Shown: one piece after another, positions 35,301 through 47,300 of the stretch
Layout: the number at the start of each line of letters is the position of its first letter
Position numbering within the stretch: position 1 is the stretch's first letter
DNA from: Undaria pinnatifida
Taxonomy: Eukaryota > Sar > Phaeophyceae > Laminariales > Alariaceae
Length of the DNA: 64,000 bases
Assembly (NCBI GenBank): GCA_012845835.1
Contig: JABAKD010000010.1
Coordinates: 886,501 to 950,500 of the forward strand
Direction of reading: 5' to 3'
Position numbers and translations under genes: made by a program
Notes under the pieces: generated by a model
The model's database searches: none
Told to the model about the DNA's origin: nothing
What the model saw: only the letters and a program-made list of their open reading frames with translations

Positions 35301-38300
35301 CTGCACTTTCAGTTTGCTCAAAAAACAGGTTTAGGTGAAGTACAAAGGTCTTGACGTGATGAAAAAAAAAGAGAACCTCTACCGTACTACTATACTATTA
35401 TTGTTTCAGTGTGTAGCATTGTATCATCATATTTTAATAAAAAATATTTTAAATACGTCAAGTCAGCTGTGATTTCGATTGATTCAAGGGTCGAGACTCT
35501 ACTCTATCTTTTGCAAGCTGCGTGATACACCGGCCGCACGTTCGTATAGATGTATACTCTTTCTAAGATACAAGACTCCCCTGGGTGGTGTTACGAAGGG
35601 TGCACAGCAACAAAAGAATAATTGTTACCATGCTATTATCAACAGTAGTAGTAACGGTAGCAATGATGTGATGCGTACATCGCCCCAAGCTGGTAATTTG
35701 TTCTGATTCGTAATGTGCCAGAGTTAATAACAACACATATTGATCACACAAAATAACAAGGTGCCAACTACGCAGCTTGCAAAGATGAGTATCGACCCGA
35801 ATTTAGTCGAACTCACATCTGACGTCGTTAGAATAATTTGATAAAATACTCATCAACAGCAGCAACGGCGGTAGCAACGATACGTGCATTACCACGAGGT
35901 AGGTAATATCGTAATATCAAACCTGAAGTGAATGAATGTAGCAATAACATCAGCACGCCATATAGGCGACATAACAAGCACAATAGCAGCATCCTACAAG
36001 TATACAGCGCAATCAGATCCTTTCACGAAAGCGTTTACCATGTTTTTCTTGGTGCGTCGTGTCTCACACCTAAATCTGACAACACCTGACAAGACAGCAT
36101 CAATGTATTACTTTAGGATACATTACAGGCCTTAGTATAATACTTGCGTGCGGTAATTTGCGGATGTCTGCGTTATTGCATCTGACTAGTGCGCTTGTGT
36201 CTCGCAATGCGTTTCAAATCTATCACAGACAGACTAAACCTAGTTGGGGGCTTACCTCGTCATCCAACTAATGACTTCCCTCGCCACCCAACTAATGGTA
36301 ACTGGTAGCCGTCGCCTACTATCCATTAGCATGCCCAGACGGTCCATGCAATACCGGATGGTCCTTTTTATTCCCGGAAATAATACATATGAAGTAAACT
36401 ATGAACATAAACTAGTTTGGGCTGGTCGGTGTTACTGGCCGGGTGACATGGGCGGTGGCTAATTGCTTTTTCTTCAGTTTTTATAAGAGCGTTGTCCCCC
36501 TCCTCACCTTGCGACACCTCCGGGATTTGAAGCCAACCAGATCCAGAAAGGGAACATTGTAAAGCATATAATCATATAAACTCGTAGTATACGTAGGCCA
36601 TACATTTCCGGAAAGCACTTACATTTGCGAAATAATTAGCACGATACAACAATTATCGACCCAAGCCCTCACCTTGACAGGATCCGACTGGTATCTCTTA
36701 AGATCAGCCTCCTTCCTCCCCGCCTCCTCGTCCAGCCACACGGACCCCTCCGACAGTCCCACAGGCACGCAGCGCGTCCACACACCTCCTTCTCCCCACC
36801 CTCCTCCGCCTTCTTCCGCTCTCAACACCGCCACGCTTCCACCACCGCCTCCGCCACCATTTCCACCCGAGGGCCCTTCCGAAGAATGGTTCTTGCGACT
36901 TCTAGAACATTCCGCGATCTTACCGCCGTCGATTTTTCCATTGGCGTTTGTGCCGATGTTTCCGTCAGTATTTCCGTTGACTTTGGTGTTGGCTTCTCCG
37001 TTAAAACCGCCGTTGGCGGAGTGGTAAGCGAAGGCCTCGTTCGCGGTGGCGGCAGCCAGCCCTAGGAAGTGAGGCGCGTACGCGAGGACGGTGATCTCCA
37101 GCTCGTGAGGCCTCGGCACGCGCCCCTATTCGAAAAAAACAAGAAAAAGACAGGACAAGAAAGTAAACGACAAAATCAAAGGTTAAAGCCAAGACAAACA
37201 AGTAAAAGACAAGAAAATACAATAAAACGAGGCATTTCATGGCAAGAGGGAAAGCGGAAAGGGAAAAAAGAAAAGCGCGGCCGTGGTTATGTAAAGGACC
37301 CCCCCCCCCCGGCCCCCTCCCTCCACTGGAGTAACAGGAAGCACGTTTGGACCACAGGGGTACCGAAAAACCAGGCGCCGCCGGGCGACAATAGATGAGC
37401 AGGCAATTTGTTAACAGGGAGGGACTGTTATTTATCCTCTAAATAATTTCACCCACTGCGGGAAAAACTACTTGCAATTAGAGTAGGTTTATTTTTTAAC
37501 CATCATCACTATTAGTACTTTCCGTAGTTGTTAGGTAGTGCACCGATGTGTCGGACACAAACAAACGGCATGGGATCGGAATGGCATCACGCATTTCCCT
37601 TCTTCCTCTACACGAATGCCCCTTTTCATCTATGTTAATGCCCCCTTTCTTCTACAGGAAATTCAAAGTGTATAGTGATATACTGTAGGTCTCGCTAATG
37701 ACAGGAACTCACGCCGACGGATATTTCCGGTGCTTTCGACGGGTCATGATCTTGCCCGCGGGTCGGATATCAGCAAGTTTGATTAATAGAAAACTCGCGG
37801 GTCGATTCGGGTAGGGCAAGGAGGTGTTCGAAATCTCACGGGACTGGTCGAGTCGGATCGGATCAGGAAGTTTCCAAAATATGACGGATCGGGTCGGGTC
37901 GGGTCATCCATCCTGACCCGATCCGGCCCGCGAGAAGAGATCCGACTCGTGAAAAGACCTGGATATTTGTAACTGCAGTTGCCGTCAACTGTATGCGTTG
38001 GCGGGAAGCAGCAAAGTTTCAACCCAACCCAACCTAACCCGCTCCGACTTGTTTCGCCATCATTTGAGCGTTGGTGTGTGTGCGTCTCAAAACTGTTTCA
38101 TTTGCTATTTTCAGGTTATCATGTCGTCGGCTAGGACACGCACGAAAAATCGGGCACGCGAGGCTGGAAGCGGGCGCCTAATGTTTGGCGTCGTCGGGAA
38201 TTAGCTTATCGCTTCGCTCGTAAATCTATCGCAAGTCTCTTATTCTAGGGTTTTTAACGGGTCAAGACCCGGCCCGCGAGTCAGGTCAGGGTCAGTAATG

Positions 38301-41300
38301 TTTCAAACCCTCGCGGGTCGGGTCAGGTCAGGTCAGGAGGGTTTCAAGTCTCGCGGGTCGGGTCGAGTCGGGTCGGGTCACCCGGACTCGACCCGACCCG
38401 CAAGAAGCGGTCTGAACGGTGAAATGCCCTGCTAAAATCCTTCAAGCATTACATTAATGCCTGAACTCCTTCCAGCATGCCTTCCTCCCTAAAATACTAC
38501 TACCGACATCATACGGTTCCTCGATTCCTTCTTTCACGAGTGAATTGGTTCGTCAACTATATTACTACGTCACTTGCTATTTTTTTTCAAGTGTAGGCGT
38601 GTTTTTTCTCATGTTTGTGTTCGAGCCTCGATGTGTATCCGGTATTCTGGTACTTTTTTTTTTCATGTTTTGCTTCCCCTTTTTTTCTATACGTACATGG
38701 AGGATTATGTTGGCGCTTGGACGAGAGCAGCCGAAGGGTCCGATTTAGACCAGGCTTTGAGCCGTGTTTGAAATAACTCAAGCTGAGGTCCACTTCTTGG
38801 CGCTGTTTCCTGGACATTCTTTACTTTGCTCGACTCTTCCGACCCTACCGGGTTTGGCGTCGGTCGCGCTCGCGCCGTTTCTCTGCCGGTGGTGCTATTT
38901 TTGCTCTTTGGTCAGAATATAAAATTGTGTATACTAAAAAATATTCTAAACCTGTCAGCTGTGACGTCGATATGTTTAGGGTCGATACTGATCTTTGCAA
39001 GCTGCGTGATGCACCGTAAAGATACACAACAATATGTAATTACGTCGCGTGCGCGAGATTCAAACATTTAAAAGAGCACTGCGGTGTTGGTGTTGGTGTT
39101 GGCGGTGATGTAGCTGTAGTGTTGGCGTTAGCGTTGGCGTTGGTTTTGGAAGCAGTCAAAGTTGCGCTGTTGGTGTTCGTGAGCCTCTTTTGGTTGTGTT
39201 GCCGTGCTGTCTTACGAGTACTACCGTCCTGTCTTACGACTACTACTGTCTGCCATGGTATTAGTACGAGCGGTGGACAGTATTAGTACCGGGTAGTGTG
39301 CTTACGCACGTCTGCGGCTCAGTAGCCTTGGGGAATGGGAAGAACTGACTCTTAACTTGCAGCAGGGAGTAGTAGTCGTCGCGGTAGTATTACTACGGCG
39401 GCGCAGTATTTCGTGCAGCATATATCCTAAACGGTAGTATAAATACGTAGTTGCACCCAATGGTGCACAAGTCTAGGGAAGAGTGGAGGCAAGACATGTC
39501 ATAGTAGGGGGCAACGTGTACGGTGGCTATTGTACGTGCAGCACACCATGCAGTTGTACGCCATGGGACAAGTGGGACATGAATAGTTGTGACACCAGCA
39601 CCTATAGTTGCGGTGCTGTGCTGTCGCCCGCTTGCGCATCCGCACCCATGGGGCAAACGTGGGGGGCAAGACAAACGCTGGCCCGGTCGCCGTGCGGTAT
39701 ACCAGGTTGGTGTTATTGCCGTAGTACTGTGTTGGCGCCAGCCTGCGGCTCCCCCGCCATGGGCCGAGAGCGGGGAGCAACGGATTGTTTGGAGTACTGT
39801 TCTCTGATTGTGCTTGGTGCACCGACTGTGCTCTGCGTCCATGTGCCCCGTAGCCAGGTGCCAACAGAGATGCCCCACCATTCGTAGGGTAGGGGCAGTA
39901 CAGTTTTTCTTCAGCAGTGGTCACAGTCGTACCGTGCCCTTCCAATGTAGACGCGGCCACATCTACGTGTACGCGTTTCACGTTGCAACTTTGGTTTAGT
40001 CTTTGTTTTTAGCATTTTTTTGCAGGAGTGGTGCAATGCTGGGTCATGGGTTGACGTCGTCCGTACGGTTAAGAAATATTAGTCAATTAATTTGTCTGCG
40101 GTCATTGTGTCGTGTCCATGACAATAAAACAATTCTGCCCCATCTCCTACCTGAATATTATGCGTCATTGCACTTTGGAGGGTCGACACATTATCACCGA
40201 CTACCACAATTGATGACACCGTGCACCCTTGGCAGTATATCGTTTCACGTTGCCGTTCTTTCACCTACATTACGGGCAATCGCGGAGCCGCAGGCAGGCG
40301 AAAGCCCGCCGGGGCGGAGCCCCGCTTGTATGTAGGTGTGCTTTTTGTGCATGCCTTAGTTTTCGCGTGTATGTACCAGGTATACGTTATGCTTCTAGAG
40401 GGACGAGATCCTCGTCGAGAAACAGTTGCGCAAGGCCGACACCACATCCTCTCAGGAGGTCAACGCTCCTTCCGCCGCTATCACCACATCTATCTAACCT
40501 ACTAACGGTAAGCTGTGTTACGACTGCCACTTATTACCTGGCTTTTCAAAAGCCCTATCCGAGCGTTTAAAGCTCATAATTCTACGTCAACACGAGGTAC
40601 ATGCCCACTGCAATCCCGAGTAATAACATTTCAGAGCGTCATCATCGCAGTTGGGGCAGATGAATTTATCTTCATGTTCAAGGTCAGGCTGCAGAAATAT
40701 ACCCGTCTCTGGAATATTGAAGCCCGAGATAAATTCATGAATACCCTTCAAAAGGGCATTGATGGCGCGGGGGTGGTCTCGGATGTGCTCGCGTCGTGTC
40801 GTGGTGGCCTAAGCAAATGTCACCTTTTTGCAATTTTTCCGTTTCGAAATGTCAAGTGCGGGGCCGTACGTATAAAAACATTAAATTATCCTTCGGAAAA
40901 GAAGTCAGTGACAGCAGTAGTAGTAGTGGTTCGGCAGTTAGACCCTCATTGTATTCACCAGTCGTGGGTTCAGGTCTTGCCATCAACGCTTTGCCCTTTT
41001 TTCGTTTAATGAAGGCCTGTCATTGGTCGATACGAGTTTCCCTCGTAGAGACAGCCCGAGGCCGTTAAAAAAAAATTGTCACTCTCTTCCACAGGCCGCG
41101 CAGTAGATTACGGTGATAACCCGATAATGGGCCAAAAACTTGCAGGAATATTTAAAGACGTCGAAATCGGCAACCAATGGATTGTCCCCTACAACCCATA
41201 TCTCCTACTAAAATGCAACTGTCATGTATGTGTTGACATCGTTACCGCTGGATCTTGTGTGAAAAAACTTTTCAAATACGTTACTAAAGGCGCTGACCTG

Positions 41301-44300
41301 GCGAAGGCAAAGGATATCCGGAATATCCAGCGAAATTGGACAATATCGTAGGACAAGGTATGTATCAGCGGCTGAAAGCGTACTGGCGCATTCTAGGTTA
41401 TAGCGTTCTCAACTATGCACCTGCCGTTTCTCTCGATCACGCACACCTTGAGGGCAACAAAAAAACATTAAAAACATACTATCATGTGCTATTACACCGC
41501 GTGCGCGAGATTCAAACATTCAAAAATAGCAAATCACTGTCGGATAACTACGCTTAGAATCCTGTTCTCAAGTCTGCGTAACGCGTGAAACACCCAAGAG
41601 AAAAAAAACAAGAATAAACTACACCCTTAGAACAGAACAGTATCTCAAGCTTGTCTAGCGCATGAAACACCCGAGAGATTTAAGAGAGCAAAAATAACGC
41701 ATGAGCTGCTGCTGTTACTGTATCTGTGTTTGCGGTACTCCTACCGGCTTGCCATTTGTCGTTGGACTGCCGCTGCTGCCGCTTGCTCTTTTTTTTTCAA
41801 GTGTTCGTGTGTTTTTCCACCCTTCGGCCACCTCCCACAGGCCCGAACACACCCACCCACTTACCGCACGACACACCCATCCGCTGACCAAGCCATCAAC
41901 CCACCAACCAACCCATTACAGATAGCAACAGCAGCACAGCAGTAACAAAAATATCACGGCCACCTTCCACAGGCACGCAACTACCCACCCACCAACCGAC
42001 CAGTCCGTCTACCGTGGGAACAACGCAACCATGTGCCACAGCACCTCAGCCGACGCGTTTGGGCTGTACTCGTAATGGAACCCAATGCACCACCCACCAC
42101 CCACTGACGAACCCAATACAGGAGTACAGCAGCAGTGCGGCAGCACATCTACCAGTGTACCATACTACCAGCACGCCAATACTATGATTGCTGATCACTT
42201 CGGTGTTTCGTGATCGTTTACTAGATTAGCTGTAAATTATCCCACAATACCGGATACACATCGAGGCTCGAACTCAAACGCGAGAAGAAAAACCACACAC
42301 ACTTGAAAAGATAGCAAAAGCAGCAGAAGTGGCAGCTATTGCAGCAAGTTGCTGTTGAGTTTGCACGCACATAAGAGTTGTGCGGCGTTGCTGCTGCTTT
42401 TACTCTACGTGTATATGCTGTATTTCTTCGTCTTGCCGTTTGTCGTTGGCCTGCCGCTTCTGCTCTTGCTCTTTTTTTTCAAGTGTGTGTGTTTTTCTCA
42501 CGTTTGTGTTCGAGCGTTGATGTGTATCCGGTATTATTCTGTTACTCTTAACTAGTTTGTGGCGAACCTGTTCCGCAAGGACCGGGACCCGTTGACGCCA
42601 TCGAAGATCAACTGCCTAGAGTGCGTTTTGCCCGTTAGAAACTGCGTCTCCATCGGAAACCTGACGGAGGAAACCGATGGCAACGCAAGAGCACGTGAGT
42701 GTAATTGTTTCTCGGCTAGCAACTAAAAAAAAATGAGAAACACATTACACTAACGTGCTCTTTCCATTGTCGTCGGTTTCCTCCATCAGCTTCCCGATGG
42801 AGACGCAGTTACTAACGGGCAAAACGCACGCTAGGCAGTTAACCTTGGAGAGCTTCGAAAGGTCCCGGTCCTTGCGGAGCAGGTTCGCCACAAACTGGCA
42901 TGTGATGGGGTCCTTGTACACCCCTCGGTCGCAGGCCACGAAGGAGGAGTTCTTCGCTTTTATCATCATGAGAGGAAAAAAAAACACCTAAAAGAAAAAA
43001 AAGCGCAGAGCGTTGATGGCAACGCTCGAACCCACGATGCCTCACCTTGCTCGACTCTCCCGACCCTGCCCGGGTCGGCGTCGGTCGTGCTCTCGTCGTG
43101 GAGTACTTCGAGCTGAAATGATCGAGTATTCGCGAGTCCTGGAGTACTTCGACCTGAAATGACTGAGTACTCGCCAGTACCTGGAGTACTTCGAATTGAA
43201 AAGACTGAGTACTCGCGAGTGCCTGGAGTATTTCAGCCTGATATGACTGAGTACTCGCCAGTCCTTGGACTGCTTCAGCCTGAAATGACTGAGTACTCGC
43301 CAGTCCCTGGAGTACTTCAGTCTGAAATGACTGAGCACTCGCGAGTTCCTGGAGTACTTCAGCCTGAAATGACTGAGTACTCGCGAGTGCCTGAAGTACT
43401 GTCACCTGAAATGGCTGTGAATACTCGCGAGTGCTGGGAGTACTTCAGCCTAAAATGACTGAGTACTCGCAAGTCACACGGGCTTTCATATATACTAAGA
43501 AACGGGTTTTACAGTTTCCGCGCACAGACTGACTAACATCACCCTGTTGACCCTGGTAGCTACACTGTAGTTCCAAGGGGAGTCGCCGACCTATTTCCTT
43601 AATGAGGACACACAACCCGTAATACGCGCGATCGGAGTATCACACACAGCTTGCAAAGATGAGTTTCGACGTTGAAATCTTCGATCTCACAGCTGGAGTG
43701 TATTTTTATTCTTATAATATATACCTCGCACTCGGTTGAATAGTTAATTTCGCCTGCGCAAAACCAGCATTTTATGTGCACTTATTACTTTTTATTTCTT
43801 TTTATTTGTTGGCACACAGCAATACATAGTACAAATGTATTTACGATGTATGTTTTTATTTTTCCTTTCTTCCCTCCAATATAAAAGAGAAAAAATAAGT
43901 CTACAGCAGTAGAAGTAGATCAAGACCTTCTATTAATAGATCTTGGGGCCAATTGATAGATCTACAAAAGAAGATCTTCTAGATCTTTGCTCAAATACTG
44001 GCTGTCAGTTGCTGTTTCGCATCACCAAGCGCAAGCAAGTCTCAGTCAAGTCTACGTCAGGAGGTGGGAGGGGCCAGTGCCAGTACCAGTACGAGTACAG
44101 ACCAGCAGAGAGAGGTGCGGACCCGCAACAGCATGAGTGAAGTTGGTGGTGGCGAAGGCGGGCCATCTCCTGCACCAGGGGCCAGCGACGACTCTCAATC
44201 TAGCACAGCAGCACCGGCACCACTGCCACCATCAGCAGATGGTAGCGACGATGAGGAAGATCATGGGTCAAAGACCATCTCGAAAGAGACTGGTGTAGAG

Positions 44301-47300
44301 GTCCAAGTCCCCGCAGCAGTGGCCCAACGTAGTGCCGATTACAAATACGAGCGGGACTACCACGTCTCCACTCGGGCTTTGAGTTCCTACCTCAATCGAT
44401 GGGGAGCGCTTCTGGAGAATGGCGTTGAGGGCGAGGGGAGCAAATTCTAGTGCAAGATGACTTGGCAGTGCGCAGCGAGGACACAAACAAGCTGTAGGGG
44501 TGGGCACACCAGCGACGCCAAAAGGCACATGTCCAACAAGCACGGCCTCGTTGAGGGCCGCTCCAGCTCTCAAGGATACCAATGAACTGACGGAGTACTC
44601 GCGACTGCCTGGAGTATTTCGACCTGAAATGACTGAGTACTCGCCAGTCCTTGGAGTACTTCGACCTGAAATGACTGAGTACTCACCAGTACCTGGAGTA
44701 CTTCGACCTGAAATGACTGAGTACTCGCCAGTCTCTGGAGTACTTCGAGCTGAAATGACTGAGTACTCGCGAGTACCTGGAGTACTTCGACCTGAAATGA
44801 CGGAGTACTCGCGACTGCCTGGAGTATTTCGACCTGAAATGACTGAGTACTCGCCAGTCCTTGGAGTACTTCGACCTGAAATGACTGAGTACTCACCAGT
44901 ACCTGGAGTACTTCGAGCTGAAATGACTGAGTACTCGCCAGTCTCTGGAGTACTTCGAGCTGAAATGACTGAGTACTCGCGAGTACCTGGAGTACTTCGA
45001 CCTGAAATGACGGAGTACTCGCGACTGCCTGGAGTATTTCGACCTGAAATGACTGAGTACTCGCCAGTCCTTGGAGAACTTCGACCTGAAATGACTGAGT
45101 ACTCACCAGTACCTGGAGTACTTCGACCTGAAATGACTGAGTACTCGTCAGTCTCTGGAGTACTTCGAGCTGAAATGACTGAGTACTCGCGAGTACCTGG
45201 AGTACTTCGACCTGAAATGACGGAGTACTCGCGACTGCCTGGAGTATTTCGACCTGAAATGACTGAGTACCCGCCAGTCCTTGGAGTACTTCGACCTGAA
45301 ATGACTGAGTACTCACCAGTACCTGGAGTACTTCGACCTGAAATGACTGAGTACTCGCCAGTCTCTGGAGTACTTCGAGCTGAAATGACTGAGTACTCGC
45401 GAGTACCTGGAGTACTTCGACCTGAAATGACGGAGTACTCGCGAGTACCTGGAGTATTTCGACCTGAAATGACTTGAGTACTCGCCAGTCCTTGGAGTAC
45501 TTCGAGCTGAAATGACTGAGTACTCACCAGTACCTGGAGTACTTCGACCTGAAATGACTGAGTACTCGCGAGTACCTGGAGTACTTCGACCTGAAATGAC
45601 GGAGTACTCGCGACTGCCTGGAGTATTTCGACCTGAAATGACTGAGTACTCGCCAGTCCTTGGAGTACTTCGACCTGAAATGACTGAGTACTCGCGAGGA
45701 CCTGGAGTACTTCGACCTGAAATGACGGAGTACTCGCGACTGCCTGGAGTATTTCGACCTGAAATGACTGAGTACTCGCCAGTCCTTGGAGTACTTCGAC
45801 CTGAAATGACTGAGTACTCACCAGTACCTGGAGTACTTCGACCTGAAATGACTGAGTACTCGCCAGTCTCTGGAGTACTTCGAGCTGAAATGACTGAGTA
45901 CTCGCGAGTACCTGGAGTACTTCGACCTGAAATGACGGAGTACTCGCGACTGCCTGGAGTATTTCGACCTGAAATGACTGAGTACTCGCCAGTCCTTGGA
46001 GTACTTCGACCTGAAATGACTGAGTACTCACCAGTACCTGGAGTACTTCGACCTGAAATGACTGAGTACTCGCCAGTCTCTGGAGTACTTCGAGCTGAAA
46101 TGACTGAGTACTCGCGAGTACCTGGAGTACTTCGACCTGAAATGACGGAGTACTCGCGACTGCCTGGAGTATTTCGACCTGAAATGACTGAGTACTCGCC
46201 AGTCCTTGGAGTACTTCGACCTGAAATGACTGAGTACTCACCAGTACCTGGAGTACTTCGACCTGAAATGACTGAGTACTCGCCAGTCTCTGGAGTACTT
46301 CGAGCTGAAATGACTGAGTACTCGCGAGTACCTGGAGTACTTCGACCTGAAATGACGGAGTACTCGCGACTGCCTGGAGTATTTCGACCTGAAATGACTG
46401 AGTACTCGCCAGTCCTTGGAGTACTTCGACCTGAAATGACTGAGTACTCACCAGTACCTGGAGTACTTCGACCTGAAATGACTGAGTACTCGCCAGTCTC
46501 TGGAGTACTTCGAGCTGAAATGACTGAGTACTCGCGAGTACCTGGAGTACTTCGACCTGAAATGACGGAGTACTCGCGACTGCCTGGAGTATTTCGACCT
46601 GAAATGACTGAGTACTCGCCAGTCCTTGGAGTACTTCGACCTGAAATGACTGAGTACTCACCAGTACCTGGAGTACTTCGACCTGAAATGACTGAGTACT
46701 CGCCAGTCTCTGGAGTACTTCGAGCTGAAATGACTGAGTACTCGCGAGTACCTGGAGTACTTCGACCTGAAATGACGGAGTACTCGCGACTGCCTGGAGT
46801 ATTTCGACCTGAAACGACTGAGTACTCGCCAGTCCTTGTTGGAGTACTTCGACCTGAAATGACTGAGTACTCACCAGTACCTGGAGTACTTCGACCTGAA
46901 ATGACTGAGTACTCGCCAGTCTCTGGAGTACTTCGAGCTGAAATGACTGAGTACTCGCGAGTCCCTGGAGTAGTTCGGCTTGAAAAGGCTGGTACTGGGT
47001 GGTACTGGTACTCTGGCGACCTTTGGAAACTTCTGTCTACTATTTGTTCCTTCTTTTTCTTTTTTACTTTGATTCCTGTTAACTCCGGGATTCGTTCTAC
47101 GACTACTATTCCCAAGTTTTTCTTCTTTGGCTTCTTTTATTTCTTCCATATTTATTTTTGAGAGTATCATACGAGTACGAGCATAAACATTACAATATTA
47201 CGTCTTTGATCCCTTCTATAAATACAAAAGTCCTTCAACTCCCAACATGCCTTGTCTCATGTTCCGAAGTTCGGGTTTGTTTTTTGCTCATTCTATTTAT

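Noticed and set aside
39393-39981. Protein gene on either strand (160 and 134 codons)
   Set aside because: Both strands are open because of GC-rich diverged repeats; no family motif and no splice linkage.
43080-46987. CRISPR array
   Set aside because: Repeats are contiguous with no unique spacers, there are no cas genes, and the DNA is eukaryotic.
44268-47161. Frames of up to 868 codons on both strands as repeat-protein genes
   Set aside because: The 42-bp satellite keeps every frame open; no start context, splice signals or non-repeat domain supports a protein.
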